This document shows positions 33,663-42,429 of a stretch of 64,000 bases of DNA, piece after piece. The notes beneath the pieces were generated by a model. It saw only the letters and a program-made list of their open reading frames with translations, did not search any database and was not told where the DNA came from. Where the stretch lies: assembly GCF_000392615.1 (NCBI RefSeq), contig NZ_KB933398.1, positions 3,881,851 to 3,945,850 of the forward strand, in the 5' to 3' direction. Made by a program: the position numbers and the translations under genes. How positions within the stretch are numbered: position 1 is the stretch's first letter; every line of letters starts with the position of its first letter. This DNA comes from Lysinibacillus sphaericus OT4b.31 (GTDB taxonomy: Bacteria; Bacillota; Bacilli; Bacillales_A; Planococcaceae).

Positions 33663-33690
33663 ATTATAGCAAGGATTGTAAATTATGCAA
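33663..33690 (-). promoter_or_regulatory. Promoter of the tRNA cluster
   Basis: TTGCAT (33690-33685), 16 bp, TATAAT (33668-33663), about 40 bp upstream of tRNA-Asn. The rest of 33691-33884 shows nothing else beyond the leader of the next gene. Confidence 0.65.
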
Positions 33691-33884
33691 TCCTTTTTAA
33701 TAAAAATTTTTATATTAATTATAGAAGCCGTTATTCCCATTACTCAAACGCCTGATAGTTCTCTAATAAATCTAATATTTCTATTTTATGTATCAAATAT
33801 TCTTGCTGTATATTATTGCAATTGTTAAAATATAAATAGTTTCAAGAATTTTCAATTAAATTTGTTTTGGGGAGGAATGTTCAT

Positions 33885-35462
33885 ATGGTAACAAATGATT
33901 TAATCGCACCAGAACTTTATAACATCACAGAGGAATTAGAAAAATTTTCCCAAGATAGTGACCGCCAGGCAATACGTTGGCTAGATGCTCAACAACAACG
34001 TCGTGACATTTCTTATGCTGATCTTATTCAAAAAATGAATCAATACGCAAATGCTTTCACGAAGAAGGGGCTTCAAAAAGGTGACCGCATATTGGTCATT
34101 ATTCCACGCCTACCAGAAGCATATTTCGTGTTTCTTGGCTGTTTAAAGGCGGGAATCGTTCCTATTTCGTGTTCGGAGATGTTACGTGCAAGTGATTTAG
34201 AATATCGTATGGAACATTCTTCTGCAAGGGCAGTTATTGCATATGAAACTTTTACTAGTGAGGTAGACCGCATAACTTCAACAGTATACGCTTTAAATAA
34301 CAAGTTAGTCATTGGCAACGCTACTGGAAATTGGACTTCTTTAGATGAATTAGCAAGCACTCAACCTGCAACATTTACAGCAGTAGTAACAAAACGAGAC
34401 GATATGGCATTTCTTTCTTACACTTCAGGTACAACAGGTAAGCCTAAGGGTGTAGTTCATTCACATGGCTGGGGATATGCACATATTCGAACAGCGGCTT
34501 CTCAATGGCTATGCGTACGTGAAGGCGACTTAGTATGGGCAACAGCGGCTCCAGGATGGCAAAAGTGGATTTGGAGCCCATTCTTATCAACAATTATGCT
34601 AGGAGCAACAGCATTCGTATATCATGGCGGTTTTGATCCAAAAACGTATCTTCAGCTCATTCAAGATGAGAAGGTAAATGTCCTTTGTTGTACACCAACT
34701 GAATACCGCATAATGTCGAAGATTGATAGTCTGAAAGAGTATGATCTATCTGCTTTACGAAGTGCCGTTTCCGCTGGGGAACCATTAAATCGTCCTGTAA
34801 TTGAAACATTTATGCAAAACTTTGGGCTTAAAGTACGTGATGGCTATGGACAAACAGAAAACACGCTACTGATTGGCACTCTCGAAAATACCGAATTACG
34901 ACCTGGCTCTATGGGTATTCCAACACCTGGTAATATTGTGCGAATTATTGACCATGAAGGTATTGAAGCATCTGTTGGAGAAGTTGGAGATATTGCTGTG
35001 CACAAATCGTCTCCAGCATTATTTAAAGAGTATTATCGTGAACCTGAGCGCACACATGCTGCCTTCCGCGGTGATTGGTACATTACAGGTGACCAAGCAA
35101 AATGCGACGAGGATGGCTACTTCTGGTTTGAAGGTCGCGGTGATGATATTATTATTTCTTCAGGTTATACAATTGGGCCATTTGAAGTTGAAGATGCTTT
35201 AAACAAACATGAGGCTGTACAGGAATGTGCTGTAGTAGCAGCTCCAGATGAAATAAGGGGCCATATTGTTAAAGCGTTTGTAATCTTACGTGAAGGGTTC
35301 AGAAACCGTGATGAGGATGAAATAACTAAAGAATTACAGGAGCATGTTAAAGCGTTAACAGCGCCTTATAAATACCCTCGTAGTATTGTCTTTTTAGATG
35401 AGCTTCCAAAAACAACATCAGGTAAAATTCGTCGTGTTGAGCTTCGAGCAATAACTGTTTAA
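33885..35462 (+). CDS. Acyl-CoA synthetase, AMP-forming (MbcS-like)
   Basis: 525 residues from the ATG at 33885 (GGGGAGGAATG upstream; an earlier in-frame start adds six residues in front of the ribosome site and is unlikely). The ANL superfamily motifs are present: P-loop LSYTSGTTGKPKGV (about 185), DGYGQTENT (about 320), the hinge TGDQAKCDEDGYFWFEGRGDD (about 400), and the C-terminal catalytic Lys in PKTTSGKIRR. It activates a carboxylic acid to acyl-AMP and then acyl-CoA. Close relatives act on medium or branched short chains. Single gene with its own terminator. Confidence 0.88.
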   Translation: MVTNDLIAPELYNITEELEKFSQDSDRQAIRWLDAQQQRRDISYADLIQKMNQYANAFTKKGLQKGDRILVIIPRLPEAYFVFLGCLKAGIVPISCSEMLRASDLEYRMEHSSARAVIAYETFTSEVDRITSTVYALNNKLVIGNATGNWTSLDELASTQPATFTAVVTKRDDMAFLSYTSGTTGKPKGVVHSHGWGYAHIRTAASQWLCVREGDLVWATAAPGWQKWIWSPFLSTIMLGATAFVYHGGFDPKTYLQLIQDEKVNVLCCTPTEYRIMSKIDSLKEYDLSALRSAVSAGEPLNRPVIETFMQNFGLKVRDGYGQTENTLLIGTLENTELRPGSMGIPTPGNIVRIIDHEGIEASVGEVGDIAVHKSSPALFKEYYREPERTHAAFRGDWYITGDQAKCDEDGYFWFEGRGDDIIISSGYTIGPFEVEDALNKHEAVQECAVVAAPDEIRGHIVKAFVILREGFRNRDEDEITKELQEHVKALTAPYKYPRSIVFLDELPKTTSGKIRRVELRAITV

Positions 35463-35472
35463 AATATCTAAA

Positions 35473-35516
35473 GAGACATATCAACAAGGTTCTTACGTTG
35501 ATATGTCTCCTTTTTA
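35473..35516 (+). terminator. Terminator of the acyl-CoA synthetase gene
   Basis: GAGACATATCAAC pairs with GTTGATATGTCTC, followed by CTTTTT. Confidence 0.9.
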
Positions 35517-35620
35517 TGTTGATGGCTAAAATCTCACAAAATTGTGTAGAAAAGCCTTTATATAAAAATTTTAAAAACAAAAGTAAACAAGCAATATAGT
35601 GGCAAATTATATGTATATTA

Positions 35621-35654
35621 AAAAAAGCCACTACTGAGTGTATCAGCAGCGACT
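35621..35654 (-). terminator. Terminator downstream of 5S rRNA
   Basis: AGTCGCTGCTGA and TCAGTAGTGGCT pair (one G-U), followed by seven T on the minus strand. Confidence 0.88.
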
Positions 35655-35660
35655 TTTTGC

Positions 35661-35778
35661 GCCTAGCGATGTCCTACTCTCACAGGGGGGAAGCCCCCAA
35701 CTACCATCGGCGCTAAAGAGCTTAACTTCCGTGTTCGGTATGGGAACGGGTGTGACCTCTTTGCCATCATCACTAGAC
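35661..35778 (-). rRNA. rrf: 5S ribosomal RNA without an adjacent 23S gene
   Basis: Contains the conserved GAGGTCACACCCGTTCCCAT, CCGAACACGGAAGTTAAGC and GCGCCGATGGTAGTTGGGG segments; ends GTGAGAGTAGGACATCGCTAGGC on the minus strand with complementary termini (GTCTAGTGATG / CATCGCTAGGC). A 23S gene would normally lie upstream (higher coordinates), but only repeats, a leader and a promoter are found there. Confidence 0.95.
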
Positions 35779-35788
35779 TATTGTCGAC

Positions 35789-36150
35789 TTTCAATATACA
35801 TCGTATTTCTTTGTCAGCTTCATTCGTTCAGTCAGTCACGTACTAGGGTACGCTTCTTCCTTCTCTCAATTGCTTCCTCGAACTACTCGTATCTTGAAAC
35901 CCTTGTAGACCTTCAATATACATCGTATTTCTTTGTCAGCTTCATTCGTTCAGTCAGTCACGTACTAGGGTACGCTTCTTCCTTCTCTCAATTGCTTCCT
36001 CGAACTACTCGTATCTTGAAACCCTTGTAGACCTTCAATATACATCGTATTTCTTTGTCAGCTTCATTCGTTCAGTCAGTCACGTACTAGGGTACGCTTC
36101 TTCCTTCTCTTAATTGCTTTTTCGAATTGCTTGTATCTTGAAACTCTATT
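35789..36150. repeat. Three tandem 122-bp repeats upstream of 5S
   Basis: A unit starting TTCAATATACATCGTATTTC and containing CAGTCAGTCACGTACTAGGG occurs at about 35790, 35912 and 36034 (period 122 bp). Copies 1 and 2 are nearly identical and the distal part of copy 3 has diverged. The unit resembles an rRNA intergenic spacer, so repeated spacers may reflect past recombination that removed rRNA genes. Confidence 0.9.
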
Positions 36151-36313
36151 TAAGAAAGATGTTGTTTTGCTGGCATCAATTTTGATGTCCAAAATTTTGT
36201 TTCGTTCACGTACCGAAGTTCGCTACTAAAAACTTTATTGATTACGTTTTGCTTGTTCAGTTTTCAAGGTTCATGTTGTTGCGTTTATCGCGTCATCTCT
36301 TGGCGACTTATAC
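36151..36313 (-). other. rrn-type leader ahead of the 5S repeats
   Basis: On the minus strand an rrn-like leader contains ACCTTGAAAACTGAACAAGC and a hairpin around GGACATCAAAATTGATGCC, then passes into the repeats at a GAGTTT. It looks like a 16S leader joined to spacer DNA. Confidence 0.55.
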
Positions 36314-36343
36314 ATAATAACATCGATTATTCATGAAAGTCAA
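36314..36343 (-). promoter_or_regulatory. Promoter of the 5S transcription unit
   Basis: TTGACT (36343-36338) and TATTAT (36319-36314) with 17-18 bp spacing, directed toward the leader, repeats and 5S. Confidence 0.65.
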
Positions 36344-36412
36344 CACTAAATCATAAGTTTTTTTAAAGAGTAAATTTTTTTGCTTAAAATCAATAGAGAT
36401 GAGGGTGTTAGT

Positions 36413-37069
36413 ATGCTTCGTAAAACGTTGATATCATTGTGTTTAATCGTAATATTATTTGTCTTCATAAAGCCTTTAAATTCTACTATGATTTCCGTAT
36501 TTAATATTGCAAATGCTCCAGCTGTTGTAACTAAAGGACATTATGGCACATCACTTATTGTCGAGATTTCTTTTTCTGATGAATCACTTTTAGAATGGCT
36601 AAAGACTGTAAAAGAACCGTACCCGCTTCTTCTTTTAGATGCAGCTTGGATTGAACGTTCACCTGAACATATGAAAGTCATCCAAGAAAGAAAACTACCA
36701 ACAGGATTGTTAGGCCCTGAAGATTCTGTAGACGAGCCTATTGATTTTGCTTTAGTACAAAAAGATCTAACGATTTACGAAAAGCATTTGAAAACAACGC
36801 CACTGTGGTTTGCCACACGCAATCATCAATATTCACAGGCTTTACAAAAAACTTTGTTTCAGCAACAGGTAAATATCCTTTCGCCATCGCTAATTTGGCA
36901 AGGTGATAAAACACCCAATTTACAAAAAGGAGATTTTTTGTTTATCTCTTTACACCAGAACAGTAACATTTCGTTTAACGAATTTAATGCCTTAATACAA
37001 CAAAATAAATTTATGTCGATAGAAGAAAATATATTCGGTTATTCTGTTCAGTCAAAAAAATCGCCATAA
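36413..37069 (+). CDS. Exported protein of unknown function
   Basis: 218 residues from the ATG at 36413 (GAGGGTG upstream; an earlier in-frame start lacks a ribosome site). The N-terminus is a hydrophobic signal or anchor segment (LISLCLIVILFVFIKPL). The mature part mixes strands and helices, with a run like GHYGTSLIVEISFSDESLLEWL and LLLLDAAWIERSPEHMK. That recalls polysaccharide-deacetylase/TIM-barrel-like folds, but no catalytic motif is evident. It is convergent with kbaA. Family not identified. Confidence 0.65.
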   Translation: MLRKTLISLCLIVILFVFIKPLNSTMISVFNIANAPAVVTKGHYGTSLIVEISFSDESLLEWLKTVKEPYPLLLLDAAWIERSPEHMKVIQERKLPTGLLGPEDSVDEPIDFALVQKDLTIYEKHLKTTPLWFATRNHQYSQALQKTLFQQQVNILSPSLIWQGDKTPNLQKGDFLFISLHQNSNISFNEFNALIQQNKFMSIEENIFGYSVQSKKSP

Positions 37070-37072
37070 AAA

Positions 37073-37106
37073 AAGTTGTCTCAAGAGATCTTGAGGCAAC
37101 TTCTTT
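37073..37106. terminator. Bidirectional terminator between the exported-protein gene and kbaA
   Basis: AAGTTGTCTCAAGA pairs with TCTTGAGGCAACTT (one mismatch-type G-T) with A/T runs outside. Confidence 0.8.
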
Positions 37107-37114
37107 CTTAATGC

Positions 37115-37789
37115 TTATGCATTTTTTGCTTGTTCACGCCGAGCTTTGCGACGTGCTTCTAATTTTTGACGATCCTCATCGGATTTTGCATTGTATTTCG
37201 GTAATACTAATAATTGATATGCATTCACAGCTAATAGTGGGAATAGCAACAATGCGACATACTCATTAATATTTTCATCACGCCCCATTAAGGCGATAGT
37301 CCATTCTAATGTTGTGATGACAATCATAAAGAACAAAGCAGAAACTAATACATGTTTCTTTCCTGTCATCTTTACTTTTGTGATAGCTGTTGCTATCGAT
37401 CCAAAAATTAATACCACTAATAGACCCAGATAAAATAACCAACTTTGTCCATCTTTTACACCCGGTATAAAACGGAAAAACACAATATCAAAAATGGTTA
37501 CGGCAATTAGCAATAGCTGTACCCAATTCCATAATGTAAGTGTTCTGAATATATTAACCCCGACTTGATGTAATGTTAAATAAGCGAAAAAACCCGCTTG
37601 AGCAATAACACTCATTGTGAATCCTAAAAATACCATCCATAAAAGTCCGGCAAAAAATTCACCCCACTGACCATTTGTTACATAAGGCTGGAAAAAATCC
37701 CAACGAATAAATAAACTAAAAACTCCGTTGACTACACCACCAACAATCACTGCAAAGAAGAAAAACTTTACCCAATTTCGTATCGTCAC
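37115..37789 (-). CDS. kbaA: KinB-signalling pathway activator KbaA
   Basis: 224 residues with six predicted membrane spans (about 9-28, 45-68, 80-100, 118-135, 145-165, 168-190) and a basic C-terminal tail. The sequence FFAVIVGGVVNGVFSLFIRW and the position next to gerD-salA-cwlD match kbaA of bacilli. KbaA supports the KinB kinase at the start of sporulation. Confidence 0.85.
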   Translation of the reverse strand: MTIRNWVKFFFFAVIVGGVVNGVFSLFIRWDFFQPYVTNGQWGEFFAGLLWMVFLGFTMSVIAQAGFFAYLTLHQVGVNIFRTLTLWNWVQLLLIAVTIFDIVFFRFIPGVKDGQSWLFYLGLLVVLIFGSIATAITKVKMTGKKHVLVSALFFMIVITTLEWTIALMGRDENINEYVALLLFPLLAVNAYQLLVLPKYNAKSDEDRQKLEARRKARREQAKNA

Positions 37790-37939
37790 AACAAAAAATC
37801 CCCCAATATCTCATTATATCTGTACTCATTTTAACAATGCATTGTTAAAAAAGCTATTTCTCGTCCTATCCAATACATAAAGTCATCATAAATGTGAACA
37901 ATAAATGAAAGAGTCTATCTATAGAAAGGACTGATGTTG

Positions 37940-38551
37940 ATGCGAAAATTTACCTTATTATTAATTCTAATGCTTTTCCTTACTGCCTGTGCACAAGATA
38001 AAACCTCTACCATGTCCTATGATGAAATAAAAAAAATTATGATTGACTCTCTTCAAACAGAGGATGGTAAAAAAGCACTACGGCAGCTTTTAGAGGAGCC
38101 GAGTTTCCGTGAATTATTAATTTTGGAACATGAGGAAGTAAAGAAGGCAACAGAGGAAACTTTACTTTCAAAAGAAGCAGAGGATTTTTGGAAAAAAACT
38201 TTTGAAGATCCAAAGTTTAAAGAGACTGTTGCTAAGAGTATGCAAAAGCAACAGCAGGATATTATGAAGGAACTAATGAAAGACCCCACTTTCCAAAAAG
38301 ATATGGAAGCATTCTTTGGTCAGCCCGATATGCAAAAGCAATTGGAGACGATATTAAAATCCGCTAATCTTCGCAAACAAATGGAAGAAGTAGTTAAGGA
38401 AACAATTGAAAGCCCACTTATGCAATCAAAATGGCAGGAGCTCATTAAAAAGAGCGGTGAAGGAAGTTCATCCGAAGGTAGTGGAGAGAAAAAGGAAACT
38501 AGTGGCGAAAGTGGCGGAAGTTCTGAAAATGACCAAAAAAGTAAGCAATAA
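37940..38551 (+). CDS. gerD: Spore germination lipoprotein GerD
   Basis: 203 residues from the ATG at 37940 (AAAGGA at 9-nt spacing; an ATG six bases earlier is too close). Lipobox Leu-Thr-Ala-Cys lies at about residue 16. The core is alpha-helical with the repeated Phe/Lys-rich pattern (EEPSFRELLILEHEEVKKAT; DPTFQKDMEAFFGQPDMQKQ) that forms the GerD superhelical rod. The tail is Ser/Gly/Glu rich. GerD clusters germinant receptors in the spore inner membrane. Confidence 0.93.
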   Translation: MRKFTLLLILMLFLTACAQDKTSTMSYDEIKKIMIDSLQTEDGKKALRQLLEEPSFRELLILEHEEVKKATEETLLSKEAEDFWKKTFEDPKFKETVAKSMQKQQQDIMKELMKDPTFQKDMEAFFGQPDMQKQLETILKSANLRKQMEEVVKETIESPLMQSKWQELIKKSGEGSSSEGSGEKKETSGESGGSSENDQKSKQ

Positions 38552-38566
38552 TCCTCTACAATATAT

Positions 38567-38605
38567 AAAAATGGATTTCCTCAAATTGGAGGAAATCCAT
38601 TTTTG
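38567..38605. terminator. Bidirectional terminator between gerD and salA
   Basis: AAAAATGGATTTCCTC and GAGGAAATCCATTTTT pair perfectly around a short loop. Confidence 0.9.
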
Positions 38606-38606
38606 T

Positions 38607-39671
38607 TTAGTTATTTAATTTACTTATTACTCTTGCTGCTATGTCCAAATAGATCTGTCCTGTTGTGTGCTTCTCTGCATATACTGAAGGTGCAAAGTCC
38701 TCATCTGTCCAATCTGGCTGGCCTAGTGGGATTTGTCCGAGTATCTCTGTACGTAACTCTTCTGCTAATTTTGGTCCTCCGCCTTGTCCGAATACAAATT
38801 CGCGATCGCCTGATTTCGACTCGAACCATGCCATATTTTCTATAACACCTAAAATTTCATGATCCGTTTGTAAAGCCATTGCCCCCGCACGAGCAGCTAC
38901 GAAAGCAGCTGTCGGATGTGGTGTCGTCACCACAATTTCTTTTGATGAAGGTAACATTTGGTGAATATCTAACGCGACATCACCCGTACCTGGCGGTAGA
39001 TCTAATAGTAAGAAATCTAGCTCTCCCCACTCTACATCACGGAAGAATTGATCTAATACTTTCCCTAACATTGGGCCACGCCATACAATCGGTGCGTTAT
39101 TTTCAACAAAGAAGCCCATTGAAATTACTTTTACACCTAAACGATCAACAGGGAAAATTCGATTGTCGACTACTTTCGGCATGTCGGTTACACCCATCAT
39201 ATCTGGTACACTGAAGCCATAAATATCGGCATCAATTAAACCAACTTTTTTACCTAGGCGTGCCAAAGCTACAGCTAAGTTAACAGATACTGTAGATTTC
39301 CCTACACCACCCTTACCAGAGGCAATGGAAATAACCTGCACTGTGCTAAGTGGTGATAAAATATCTTGAGCTTCTGCCTCGGTTGCTACTCCACGGAAGC
39401 TTTGTAGTTTCTCTGCTGATAATTCTTCGAATCGAATACCAACTGTGTTAGCACCCGCTTCTTTTAAAACATCAACAATTTTCATTTGCAGTTGCATCTG
39501 CTCAGGTGTATTTGTTTTAGCAATAGCAATTTTTACACTGACATGATTTTTTTCTTCTTTAATTGCCACATTTGTAATTCCATCTGTTTCTGCTAATGAT
39601 TTATGTAAAAATGGATCTTGTAGTTGTCCTAATATATCTCGCACTTGTTGTTCTGTTATCACGACGAACAC
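38607..39671 (-). CDS. salA: Mrp/ApbC-family P-loop ATPase (SalA)
   Basis: 354 residues. An N-terminal MIP18/DUF59-like domain (about 1-95) is followed by the deviant Walker A GKGGVGKSTVS (about 120), LIDADIYGFSVPDMMG, and DLPPGTGDVALD. Such proteins carry or insert iron-sulfur clusters; in Bacillus SalA is also a regulator of the ScoC/AprE pathway. The gene neighbourhood (gerD, cwlD) is conserved. Confidence 0.92.
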   Translation of the reverse strand: MFVVITEQQVRDILGQLQDPFLHKSLAETDGITNVAIKEEKNHVSVKIAIAKTNTPEQMQLQMKIVDVLKEAGANTVGIRFEELSAEKLQSFRGVATEAEAQDILSPLSTVQVISIASGKGGVGKSTVSVNLAVALARLGKKVGLIDADIYGFSVPDMMGVTDMPKVVDNRIFPVDRLGVKVISMGFFVENNAPIVWRGPMLGKVLDQFFRDVEWGELDFLLLDLPPGTGDVALDIHQMLPSSKEIVVTTPHPTAAFVAARAGAMALQTDHEILGVIENMAWFESKSGDREFVFGQGGGPKLAEELRTEILGQIPLGQPDWTDEDFAPSVYAEKHTTGQIYLDIAARVISKLNN

Positions 39672-39734
39672 TCCCCTTATATTATCTCAATGTTAGTATA
39701 TCATAATGCTTTGATTTACGTGGTAGCAGGTGCT

Positions 39735-40448
39735 TCATTCAATTTTTGCTAATAAATAATCTTCTATACCTTCTACGATGGCATCTGCCATCTTGTCTTG
39801 ATATTTCTTATCTACTAATAATGCACGTTCCTCGTCGTTACTGATAAATCCAGTTTCAACTAATGCTGCCGGAACCTGCACTTTCTTCAATAAATAGATT
39901 TGTTTTATAGACAGTGCTTCACGATCTGTGTTCTGTAAGTTCGTACGAATTGATTGTTGAATGCTCTTTGCTAGCAATTCTCCGTCAGCATGTCCGTCTT
40001 TATGATAAAACACCTGTGCTCCACGCCATTTTGTTTCCGGAATTGCATTGGCGTGAATTGTAATAAAGACATTGGGTTGTTCTTTTTCAACAATATCCTT
40101 GCGTAAAAAGATATCCTGCTTTTTTCGCTCTCTTAACGTGCTGTATTTTTCTGATGATGCGTGCTCATCAATGACATCTCCATTTTTCGTCCGTGTCATC
40201 ACGACTGTTGCGCCCTTTTTCTTTAATTGCTTCTCTACTTGCTGCGCAATAGCAAGTGTAATTTCCTTTTCAATTACCTCGCCCTTTGAAGCACCTCCAT
40301 CCTCACCACCATGCCCAGCATCAATGACAATTTTCATGCCACCAAGTGGGTCTGGTAAGAAGAAGTTACGGTCCGAAGCATTCGTCTCATAAGCCACAAC
40401 CACTATACTCATTAGCATAATTACTCCTAGTGCAAGCCAGCGCTTCAC
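39735..40448 (-). CDS. cwlD: N-acetylmuramoyl-L-alanine amidase CwlD
   Basis: 237 residues. An N-terminal signal or anchor (LALGVIMLMSIVVVAY) is followed by an Amidase_3 domain with zinc ligands His and Glu in VIDAGHGGEDGGA, His in ITIHANA, and the catalytic Glu in VETGFISN. CwlD acts with PdaA to make muramic-delta-lactam in spore cortex, needed for germination. Confidence 0.94.
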   Translation of the reverse strand: MKRWLALGVIMLMSIVVVAYETNASDRNFFLPDPLGGMKIVIDAGHGGEDGGASKGEVIEKEITLAIAQQVEKQLKKKGATVVMTRTKNGDVIDEHASSEKYSTLRERKKQDIFLRKDIVEKEQPNVFITIHANAIPETKWRGAQVFYHKDGHADGELLAKSIQQSIRTNLQNTDREALSIKQIYLLKKVQVPAALVETGFISNDEERALLVDKKYQDKMADAIVEGIEDYLLAKIE

Positions 40449-40509
40449 CCATATCCACCACCCTTTTACATATAGTGTACGAAGATAATGTGGGAACTAT
40501 GCTAGAAAC

Positions 40510-40546
40510 TAAAAAAAACTCCCAAGCATATGCTTGAGAGTTTGAG
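40510..40546 (-). terminator. Terminator of rplM-rpsI
   Basis: AAACTCTCAAGCATATGCTTGGGAGTTT forms a stem with one G-U, followed by T on the minus strand. Confidence 0.85.
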
Positions 40547-40562
40547 ACGAATAATCCGCAGA

Positions 40563-40955
40563 TTAACGTTTTGAGAACTGAGGTGCACGACGAGCGCCGC
40601 GTAGACCTGGTTTTTTACGTTCTTTCATGCGTGAATCACGAGTAAGTAATCCAGCAGATTTTAGTGCAGCACGGAAATCTGGGTCTACTTGAAGTAGAGC
40701 ACGAGCGATACCGTGACGTACAGCACCAGCTTGACCAGTGTATCCACCACCGTTAACGTTTACGTGGATATCATAGCTTCCTGTAGTTTCAGTAGCTACT
40801 AATGGTTGTTTAATTACTTCACGTAATGCAGCGAATGGTACATACTCTTCGATTTCACGTTTGTTGATAACAATTTTACCTGTACCTGGTACTAAACGTA
40901 CGCGAGCTACAGAGCTTTTACGGCGACCAGTGCCGATGTATTGAACTTGTGCCAA
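40563..40955 (-). CDS. rpsI: 30S ribosomal protein S9
   Basis: 130 residues. Starts with the family [17 protein letters not shown], has [20 protein letters not shown], and ends in the basic [16 protein letters not shown] tail that reaches the P-site tRNA. It follows rplM by 25 bp in a two-gene operon. Confidence 0.98.
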   Translation of the reverse strand: MAQVQYIGTGRRKSSVARVRLVPGTGKIVINKREIEEYVPFAALREVIKQPLVATETTGSYDIHVNVNGGGYTGQAGAVRHGIARALLQVDPDFRAALKSAGLLTRDSRMKERKKPGLRGARRAPQFSKR

Positions 40956-40980
40956 AGTAATATCCTCCTCTTAATTTATA

Positions 40981-41418
40981 TTATCCACGAAGCTCGTATG
41001 CTTCTGGTTTTTGTGCAGCATGTGGGTGCTCTGTTCCTGTGTAAACGTTTAGTTTACCGAACATTTTGCGACCTAAAGAGTTTTTAGGAAGCATCCCTTT
41101 AATTGCTAATTCGATCATTTTTGTTGGGTACTTTTCTAACATTTCACCCGCAGTACGAGTTTTTAAACCACCCGCAAATTGAGTATGATGACGGTAAAGT
41201 TTACCCTCTAATTTGTTACCAGTTAAATGGATTTTGTCAGCGTTGATGATGATTACGTGATCACCTGTGTCAACGTTTGGTGTGAATGTTGGTTTATGTT
41301 TACCACGTAAGATTGCAGCTACTTCAGAAGCTAAACGTCCAAGAGTTTGGCCTTCTGCATCAACTACTAACCATTTACGGTCTACTTCGTGACCTTTAGC
41401 CATGAATGTTGTACGCAT
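40981..41418 (-). CDS. rplM: 50S ribosomal protein L13
   Basis: 145 residues with the typical [16 protein letters not shown] start, [18 protein letters not shown] and [18 protein letters not shown] motifs. First gene of rplM-rpsI, with a promoter 100 bp upstream and an untranslated leader. Confidence 0.98.
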   Translation of the reverse strand: MRTTFMAKGHEVDRKWLVVDAEGQTLGRLASEVAAILRGKHKPTFTPNVDTGDHVIIINADKIHLTGNKLEGKLYRHHTQFAGGLKTRTAGEMLEKYPTKMIELAIKGMLPKNSLGRKMFGKLNVYTGTEHPHAAQKPEAYELRG

Positions 41419-41547
41419 GTATATATCCTCCTAATCAATTCGATTACCGTTATTTTTCATTAGACTACACTATAAGTTTCGGGGCTTATTTGTGGTGGTA
41501 ATGAAAATACCATCTGTTATCATATAATGAATGACTTTTAAAGTCAA
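41419..41547 (-). promoter_or_regulatory. rplM promoter and leader
   Basis: TTGACT (41547-41542), 17 bp, TATGAT (41524-41519). The leader of about 94 nt includes GGTATTTTCATTACC and could be an L13-type autoregulatory leader. The promoter is well supported; the leader function is inferred from its place and length. Confidence 0.6.
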
Positions 41548-41675
41548 GTAAATTCATTAAACACCTGGTGATGTTGTACAGGGCAAATCATCCGAGTTAC
41601 TTCGACGTAAATGCACCACATTTTGTCTTATCATTCATCGCTATACATCTAAATACTAGCCATTTAGATGCTCAG

Positions 41676-42416
41676 CTAATAAAATACTTTTTCAAGGTAT
41701 AAACCTTGTGGTGGTGCAGTTTTACCAGCTTTATCGCGATTCATTGATGCGACGACCTTTTTCACATTACCGATGTCGCGACGGCTGGTCCCTACTTCCC
41801 ATAAAGTACCTGCGATGATGCGCACCATATTGTACAGGAAGCCACTACCTTCAATGATCATATGTAGCTCTTTGCCATACCATTCAAATTGAAGTGTAGT
41901 TACTGTTCGCACCTTATCTTGCACACTTGTATTGGCCGCACAGAAGCATGAAAAATCATGCGTGCCAATTATCGCCTTAGCTGCTTCCTGCATGGCTGCT
42001 ACATCTGGCTTCTGGCCATTTGTCTCTACGGTGTAATGTCTGCGGAATGGGCTTTGTATAGACTCACATGACCAGATATATCGATAGCGTTTTCCGGTCA
42101 CACTGTAACGTGCATGAAAATCAGCAGGCACTTCTTCCATTGCTACTACCCGAATATCCCTCGGTAACTGAACATTGAGTGCTTTCATATATTTTTCTAC
42201 TGGGATAGTGAGCGGCGTATCAAAATGCAGTGTTTGCCCAGTTGCATGCACTCTTGCATCCGTGCGTCCACTTGCAATTACCTTCACCTGTTCCCCTTTA
42301 TGCATGATGGCTAGTACACCTTCAAGCTCTGCCTGTACCGTACGCTCTCCAGGCTGCACTTGGTAGCCCGAGAATTGCGTTCCATCATAACTAATTATTG
42401 CTTTTAATCGTCGCAT
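41676..42416 (-). CDS. truA: tRNA pseudouridine(38-40) synthase
   Basis: 246 residues. The catalytic Asp lies in ASGRTDARVHATGQ (about residue 52); YDGTQFSGYQVQP and the C-terminal GSGFLYNMVRIIAGTL are family motifs. It modifies the anticodon stem-loop of many tRNAs. It follows ecfT by 13 bp, the common Firmicute order ecfA1-ecfA2-ecfT-truA. Confidence 0.97.
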   Translation of the reverse strand: MRRLKAIISYDGTQFSGYQVQPGERTVQAELEGVLAIMHKGEQVKVIASGRTDARVHATGQTLHFDTPLTIPVEKYMKALNVQLPRDIRVVAMEEVPADFHARYSVTGKRYRYIWSCESIQSPFRRHYTVETNGQKPDVAAMQEAAKAIIGTHDFSCFCAANTSVQDKVRTVTTLQFEWYGKELHMIIEGSGFLYNMVRIIAGTLWEVGTSRRDIGNVKKVVASMNRDKAGKTAPPQGLYLEKVFY

Positions 42417-42429
42417 AAAGTTACTCCTT

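Noticed and set aside
35797-36146. Repeats upstream of 5S considered as a CRISPR array
   Set aside because: Units of 122 bp repeat in full with no unique spacers; they are tandem duplications of rRNA-spacer-like DNA.
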